This document shows, piece by piece, positions 59,101 to 64,000 of a stretch of DNA of 64,000 nucleotides. Made by a program: the position numbers and the translations under genes. The stretch comes from Topomyia yanbarensis (Eukaryota; Arthropoda; Insecta; Diptera; Culicidae). The DNA lies in the NCBI RefSeq assembly GCF_030247195.1, contig NC_080670.1, forward strand, positions 96,866,401-96,930,400. Reading direction: 5' to 3'. The notes under the pieces were generated by a model. The model saw only the letters and a list, made by a program, of their open reading frames with translations, was not told where the DNA came from and did not search any database. Position 1 is the first letter of the stretch, and every line of letters starts with the position of its first letter.

Positions 59101-59989
59101 AGGGGTTGCTACTTTAAAATTAAAACTAGTTTAAAATTTCTTAACAAGTTGAAAATTTTCGGCAGGACCAGGACCTCCCGGATCTTTCTCCATGATTCGC
59201 CGCTGGTTTCAAGCGATGTTTCAGTATCACATAGTATCTCAAGATCGTGGCTGTCGATCCATTGTATGTATGTGCAAATCGTATTGAACATGTAATATTC
59301 ATTTCCACCATTGTATTGAACATAACCAGCCATGGAATCGTAGTCTGGACAAATGAGAAAAGCACAATTGCACCACTAGGTTTTTATTTTGGGAATGCGT
59401 CGAGTTGAGACGAAAACGTAATATGATTAATACCGAGGATAACACTTTCCGAATGTAGAGAGAAATTTATGAAAAATGACGATTTCCATTCGACTCCAGC
59501 AGGTTCTGATCGATTTTGATGAGCATTTGATTTTTGTTGTATGACCAATTATATGTATAGGTCAAATGTTTAAAAACAGTAATTTAAGGTCAAGATAGCA
59601 TCATTTTGAAACCGCCAATTTCGGAGGTTTAGTATCTTCGATGAGTTTTACAAACGTTAAACAGCGCATTGATAAAATAATTTTTGACGGTATATCGTCC
59701 AAGAAGTATTTATGGTGAATTTTCTCAGGTTAATATTCATGACTACAATAAAGTCTCAACAAATTCGCTAAAGACACGAACTCTGTTACTATTTTCTGAA
59801 AAATTAATTCTGCATAATTTTAAAACTTCAAAAATTACGGTTTCGGAATTATGCCGTTTGGACAGTATGATCGATTTTCATCAAACCTTTCTAGTTACGC
59901 CGCTGACTTCAAGTAAGTAGAAATAAAGTCGTTCTACACTCGTTCACAAGAAACTTCTTCGAATGCTGAATATCTATGAATATCTGTGC
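59101..59989. other. Non-coding; short segment shared with 62510-62580
   Basis: actagtttaaaatttcttaa at 59127 resembles ctagtttaaaatttctgaat at 62509. A 74-codon minus-strand frame (59109-59333) has no recognisable domain. Confidence 0.4.
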
Positions 59990-60620
59990 ACCCAGTGCAT
60001 TAAGGCAAGTGACGGAAGGTTATCGAAAAGATTCGTGAAAATGAAAATTCCAGTAATGACGATGATTTTCCCAAACGGTTCGTTTTCGAGAGGTTTTTAT
60101 TTGTTCTTTGGCATTAGGATTATCGATAATAATTCAAATCAAGGATACTACTGGGAAGTCACCTTTAGAAAAATATCAGGAGCTGCGATTTCAATTTTCT
60201 TAGTTCTCAGTCGCGTTGGAAATTTGAGTAAAGTATAAACTTCAAATCGATTAAAAAAAATCTATTTTTTTGGTTCAGTACAATATATAACCCCTTTAGG
60301 AAAATTCAGTTTTCCTACCACAATTTAGATATTTTATCAACAGAGCATTAACAATAATTTGTTGGTATGTCTATTTTATGGGCTATTTTTTCGCTCTCCC
60401 ATTGATTTGGTTTGAGATTTCTAGCACTGATGTTGTCCTATGCTGATTTGAGCGATTCTCTGAGTCCTGCCACTATCCCATATAGTATGTGTTATCAAAA
60501 ACATCGCGAAGCATCATGTTCTAAATGTTCTCAAACGATATAATATCCGAAGAGAGTGATAAAAGTTATAAGAAATGTCTCATCACACTGTTAGGTGGAT
60601 TAAAACCGTTTTATATATTA
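59990..60620 (-). repeat. Dispersed repeat, inverted partner of 32390-32790
   Basis: atactactgggaagtcac, tatttgttctttggcattag and gtctcatcacactgttagg have complements in reverse order in the other copy. A 91-codon frame inside is not supported as a gene because the other copy breaks it. Confidence 0.75.
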
Positions 60621-60796
60621 CATTTATCTTAAAACTGTCTTCATGCATGATATTTTGTGTTATTTCTATACAACGAAAATATTTTTGGTTCATCTACTGA
60701 ATTAGAATACTTTTTCGTCTCTACTTTGCCCCAGGAATAGGCACAAAACTGGAATTTTTAAGTTCCAGATATTGTTTTGGCGTTATTATACAGCTC

Positions 60797-61141
60797 TTAG
60801 AGTTCTTCTGACATTTTGTTGTACTGTTCAGTGAATATGCAGCAGATAATTAATTTTGTGATATTTCTATCAGTTTGTTCAACTGTCCAGTTATATAACT
60901 CTCGGGGACTTCTTATGGTATTTCCATAGTCACGAGCAAGACTGGCTCTTTTTGCCATTCGCTTGAGAGTGACACTAATAGCATCACAGGGTCCTTTTCC
61001 ATAGGATGCTGCAACAAAATGCCATTCTGCGCTTAACTCATACTTTGACTGGAAGTTACACAAGCTTGCATAGTTTTTCTTATTTTTGTATTGTGCTGCT
61101 GCTCCATCAGACATAAAATAAATTTTAGAAAAGTTTGTCAA
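60797..61141 (-). pseudogene. Transposase/integrase-like protein relic (SDGAAAQYKN family)
   Basis: 114 residues open from about 61141. IYFMSDGAAAQYKNKKNYAS, EWHFVAASYGKGPCDAISV and LKRMAKRASLARD form a conserved pattern that I remember from uncharacterised arthropod proteins thought to derive from transposons. The Asp of MSDGAA and the later His/Asp could be active-site residues (inference). Upstream coding (SFVPFKTDKFDEIID) is in another frame at 61145-61185, so there is a frameshift, and an 8-bp minisatellite cuts it off after that. I cannot name the superfamily. Confidence 0.6.
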
Positions 61142-61187
61142 TTATTTCATCAAATTTATCAGTTTTGAAAGGAACAAATGAACTGCA

Positions 61188-61316
61188 GTCTTCAAGTCTT
61201 CCAGTCTTCTTGTCTTCCAGTCTTACAGTCTTCCAGTCTTCCAGTCTTCCAGTATTTTAGTCTTCCAATCTTCCAGTCTTACAGTCTTCCAATTTTCCAA
61301 TCTTTCAGTCTTCATT
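61188..61316. repeat. 8-bp minisatellite (cttccagt)n
   Basis: About 15 diverged units of cttccagt (variants cttacagt, cttcttgt, cttccaat) directly abutting the transposase-like relic. Confidence 0.85.
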
Positions 61317-61440
61317 CAAGTTTGTTATGAATATATACCAAATTCGTTACTGATACTTTTTGTATGTATCAGGCAACTAGCAGCTGGGAAAATGGATTCT
61401 GAGATGATTATGACTTTCATTGGTTTAGCTCTCGATAAAA
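61317..61440. other. Short non-coding link
   Basis: The piece tctgagatgattatgacttt (about 61399) has an inverted counterpart near 56280, so it belongs to the repeat that follows. Confidence 0.4.
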
Positions 61441-61935
61441 ATACACTGAAAAAAAAATCAGTTTAGACAAGGAAATTTTTTTTTAAATAGCTTCATTTTC
61501 TTGAAAGTGCCCAACTTGAATTTTTGACGGTAGGTAAGGAACATAATAGCTTGTCTTGCAACAAAATTTCATCCAAATCATTTTTTTTTTGTAAATCGAC
61601 TTTAAATTTTTAAAATCGATTTTTTCAGTGTAGGAGTCAATGAAGAATTTTTTCAATACTTTTATTCGAAAGTTTGACTAAGTTTGTGAAAATCACTCCT
61701 ACGGCATTTTTTGTAGGATTGGCCATTTTTAGACTATAGCTATTTGAAAAATATGGTAAAAAAAGTTTGGCCCTTTTCAAAAGACAGTCTAGATCATTTT
61801 TGGAAAAACAATGTATGCAAAGTGGCATTTTGTGACAAAATTCTCATGTACAAAAAGTTTTATTAAAATCTGAGAGGGTGCTTTCAACATTTGTTCGAGT
61901 TGGCACGAAATTCGTCATATTATAAAGTGTATTAC
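61441..61935 (-). repeat. Dispersed repeat, inverted partner of 55700-56245
   Basis: See the matching entry. Its MITE-like part (61441-61635) has tacactgaaaaa / tttcagtgta ends. Confidence 0.75.
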
Positions 61936-62688
61936 CTATATGAAGTGTTTTCTATACTTTTGAAATTTAGCAGTAACTCAATTTTGAAGAAAAACGAATG
62001 AAAAACACCAAAAATTGCACATTTTAATGCCTCTACCGCACTTATAATCCAAAAATTGTACAAACTAACATACCAAACGTCTCCATTCGGATCTCTAGAA
62101 AAATATAAAAATGCTGAAAAAATCTAAAACAGTTCAACCCATTTTTCAAAATATCAAAATTCGCCACCAGTAGAGAGCGGTTCAGCAAATTCCCTCCGAA
62201 GAAGAAAGCGGCCTTAATAAGTTAATACTCCAATCTTTCATTTAAGAAGTGAGCCCGATGACTTTTTAACATGATGTTATTTTGGGACACCCTAATGTGC
62301 AGTACATAAAATATAAGTTTGAAGTTTTACCAGTGCAGGATGTTAGGTAGAAAGTGAATTCATAAAAATGATGCCTTTCTCCAGGGAGTTCTAGAATCTG
62401 GATTTAAAAACAAACATTATACAATACGTAATACGTAATAATTTCAATTATTAAAAATCTGTTAAGATATTGTTTGAAATGAAATTTGAAACTAATTCAA
62501 AATCGAATCTAGTTTAAAATTTCTGAATAAGTTGAAAATTTTGAGAGGGGTCTGGACACCCAGGACCCTCTGCCTAGATCCGTCCCTGTCCTTCTCTGAA
62601 ATGATTTAGTAATAAAGCATGAGTGATGTATTTATATTTATATCAAATAAAGATTAAACTAGATAACTAGGAATTTAGTCTCACTCAC
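61936..62688. other. Intron of homothorax (downstream side of exon), non-coding
   Basis: AT-rich. A repeat-like segment at 62500-62590 has gaggggtctggacacccagg. No other exon was found here. Confidence 0.5.
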
Positions 62689-62765
62689 CAATTATTTACT
62701 TGCAATATCGTCAGTCCTGTATCTTGAGCTAATTGTTTTTTCTGGTCTTCCGATGGGTATGGGTG
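62689..62765 (-). CDS. hth: homothorax homeodomain exon (77 bp)
   Basis: Internal exon of the Meis-class TALE homeobox gene homothorax, a nuclear DNA-binding cofactor of Extradenticle and Hox proteins. Read on the minus strand it starts [18 protein letters not shown] and ends at LTILQVNNW, i.e. from the end of helix 1 through helix 2 into recognition helix 3 of the homeodomain, without a mismatch to the insect hth/vertebrate Meis sequence as I remember it. Exd/Pbx and TGIF homeodomains differ at most of these positions. The acceptor is gttttctcttattacag (62766-62782) and the donor gtgagtga (62681-62688). The exon starts in phase 0 and ends after two bases of the Trp codon, and 77 bp is also the length I recall for the equivalent Meis exon. 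The next exon (FINARRR) was not found at lower coordinates. Confidence 0.95.
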
Positions 62766-64000
62766 CTGTAATAAGAGAAAACGATTGCATTATTTATTGT
62801 TCGAGTTCAGAAGCAAAACAATTAACATTTTCGCCATAAAGACTTAAGTATTTAAATAATTATTATTGTATTGTGTACAATGTACACAAGCATTTTACGC
62901 AACAACCCAGAACAGTTGGGGTGTATGAGAAGAATAGAAATGTAAAGAATGAGGATGTTTTTTAACGTTTTTTTCAAGCGGGATTTTTTTTTGAGTTGAC
63001 GTATGATCCTAATTCTTTTTTAATTATTTCAGTTTGCTTTGCAGTTTCATCATGCAAAATTTGAAATTTTGCATCAAAAATGACCGTTTGGTCAAGTAAA
63101 CTTTTCGCAGGTTGCTGCCAAAGCATTTTCTTTTTAGACGTGGCTCATGTTTGGTCAAATGGGCATGTAAACAAACAAAACAGCCTATTTAATGTGGGGA
63201 GCGTCCAGTACAGATCCTAGAGACCCCTTTTCATGCTAAGACAGTGACTGTGTTATGCGGCTTGTACGCAAGTGGTATCCGGGGCTAGGGTTCGTCGCGG
63301 TGCGGATGTGGGCGGTAAATGGATTGTCCGCACCGCAACCACAAAAAAATAATAAAACCGCACCGCTTACAGCAACCGCACTTTATTGTTAGTGTTGTTT
63401 AGTTTAGTGTTGAAAATTGTTCATTTGTATAACCATATCACGGTGTTCCTAAAACCGTTATTAACTAAAAAAAATGACCATAAATTTGGCATACGGCATT
63501 CGAAAGATACAGTATCCAAGCATCTTCTCAGTGAATTTCAAAATGATCCATCGAGGGATTCGAGATATATGGCGATTTGAAGTTTTATGATACGTTTCAT
63601 AAGACTACCAGCAAACACTCACGGCTTTGGTCCAATCTCTATAAACAAAAAAATATTTGTCTACTTATTTAGTACATGGAATTCGAAAGATATAGTAATC
63701 AAGTATATCCCTTGCAAGTTTGAAAATATTTCATTGACGCAATCGAAAGTTATAACGGTTTGGATGTGGTATGCGGTCATAGATGGGTTTTCTACCAGAC
63801 TTCAAGCGTGAATCCATGTTTGTCCATTGACTATTTAGATCGTTTATACGTGTCGCGACTTTTAAAGGAAAACCTTACCATTTAATTACATAAATATAAT
63901 GCACGAAAGGTGTTATTTATATGGTGCACTGAAAAAATATGGAAATAGGGTTGTCTACCAAACGTTAAATATAATGTGTAAATTAAAAAAATAGATGAAA
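62766..64000. other. Intron of homothorax (upstream side), non-coding
   Basis: AT-rich with a tgtgtacaatgtacaca palindrome near 62873-62889. Small frames at 63386-63811 have no recognisable domain. A GC-rich patch is listed separately. Confidence 0.5.
63290..63375. repeat. GC-rich accgcacc repeat patch
   Basis: cgcggtgcgga near 63298 is complemented by tccgcaccgc near 63329 and followed by aaccgcaccgc and aaccgcac units, giving a potential hairpin in AT-rich surroundings. It is reminiscent in style of the gggttcggg repeats but not the same sequence. Confidence 0.5.

Noticed and set aside
59109..59365. Two overlapping 74-codon minus-strand frames
   Set aside because: No known domain, and part of the sequence recurs as a non-coding repeat at 62510.

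Overview
The window looks like nuclear DNA of a mosquito, most likely a culicine of the Aedes/Culex type. It is AT-rich and eukaryotic: spliced genes, tRNA-derived SINEs, R1- and CR1-clade non-LTR elements, hAT, CACTA-like and Harbinger-like DNA elements, an insect errantivirus and long (TA)n tracts. I see no bacterial-style operons. The only host coding sequence I can support is a 77-bp exon at 62689-62765 (minus strand). It encodes the second half of the homothorax/Meis TALE homeodomain and has clean splice sites. The next exon on that strand was not found at lower coordinates, so positions 1-62688 are probably part of one very large homothorax intron filled with nested mobile elements.

Layout. 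0.25-2.25 kb: R1-clade relic, a (TA)n tract and a block found twice more nearby. 2.25-7.98 kb: a near-perfect palindrome with arms of about 2.7 kb around a 318-bp (TA)n core. 7.6-11.3 kb: an intron-containing hAT transposase pseudogene split by a non-LTR fragment with a 13-bp target-site duplication (TSD). 11.9-12.1 kb: a 130-bp GC-rich hAT MITE. 14.2-16.0 kb: a second R1 relic, (TA)n, and a GGGTTCGG-repeat element carrying a 487-bp hAT MITE. 16.2-20.2 kb: CACTA-terminal element A, containing a SINE and a 1.86-kb terminal-inverted-repeat (TIR) element with a textbook core promoter. 20.8-23.5 kb: CR1 and R1 relics interrupted by a complete 1.1-kb retroposon that carries only an ORF1. 26.7-32.0 kb: a 5.4-kb CACTA/CMC-like transposon with two protein genes, its TIRs, and a paralogous empty site at 57.35 kb. 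33-35.7 kb: a tandem duplication and two (TA)n tracts. 35.9-51.3 kb: a degraded errantivirus (gag, protease, RT/RNase H, integrase, env) whose integrase core is split by the 9.3-kb CACTA-terminal element B. Element B in turn carries a Harbinger-like element, a full-length CR1-like element with open ORF1 and ORF2, a SINE and a 5'-truncated CR1 element. 51.3-52.9 kb: a second GGGTTCGG element with a 995-bp TIR element inside it. 53-62 kb: non-coding dispersed, inverted and foldback repeats, a transposase-like relic and an 8-bp minisatellite. 62.7 kb: the homothorax exon, then intron to the end.

How the parts relate. Most of the sequence is a record of insertions into insertions. Nine junctions can be read to the base from TSDs, empty paralogous copies or restored reading frames, which gives a relative order of events. 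Only the 4.6-kb CR1-like element looks structurally intact. The other transposases and retroviral genes are broken by stops, frameshifts or insertions.
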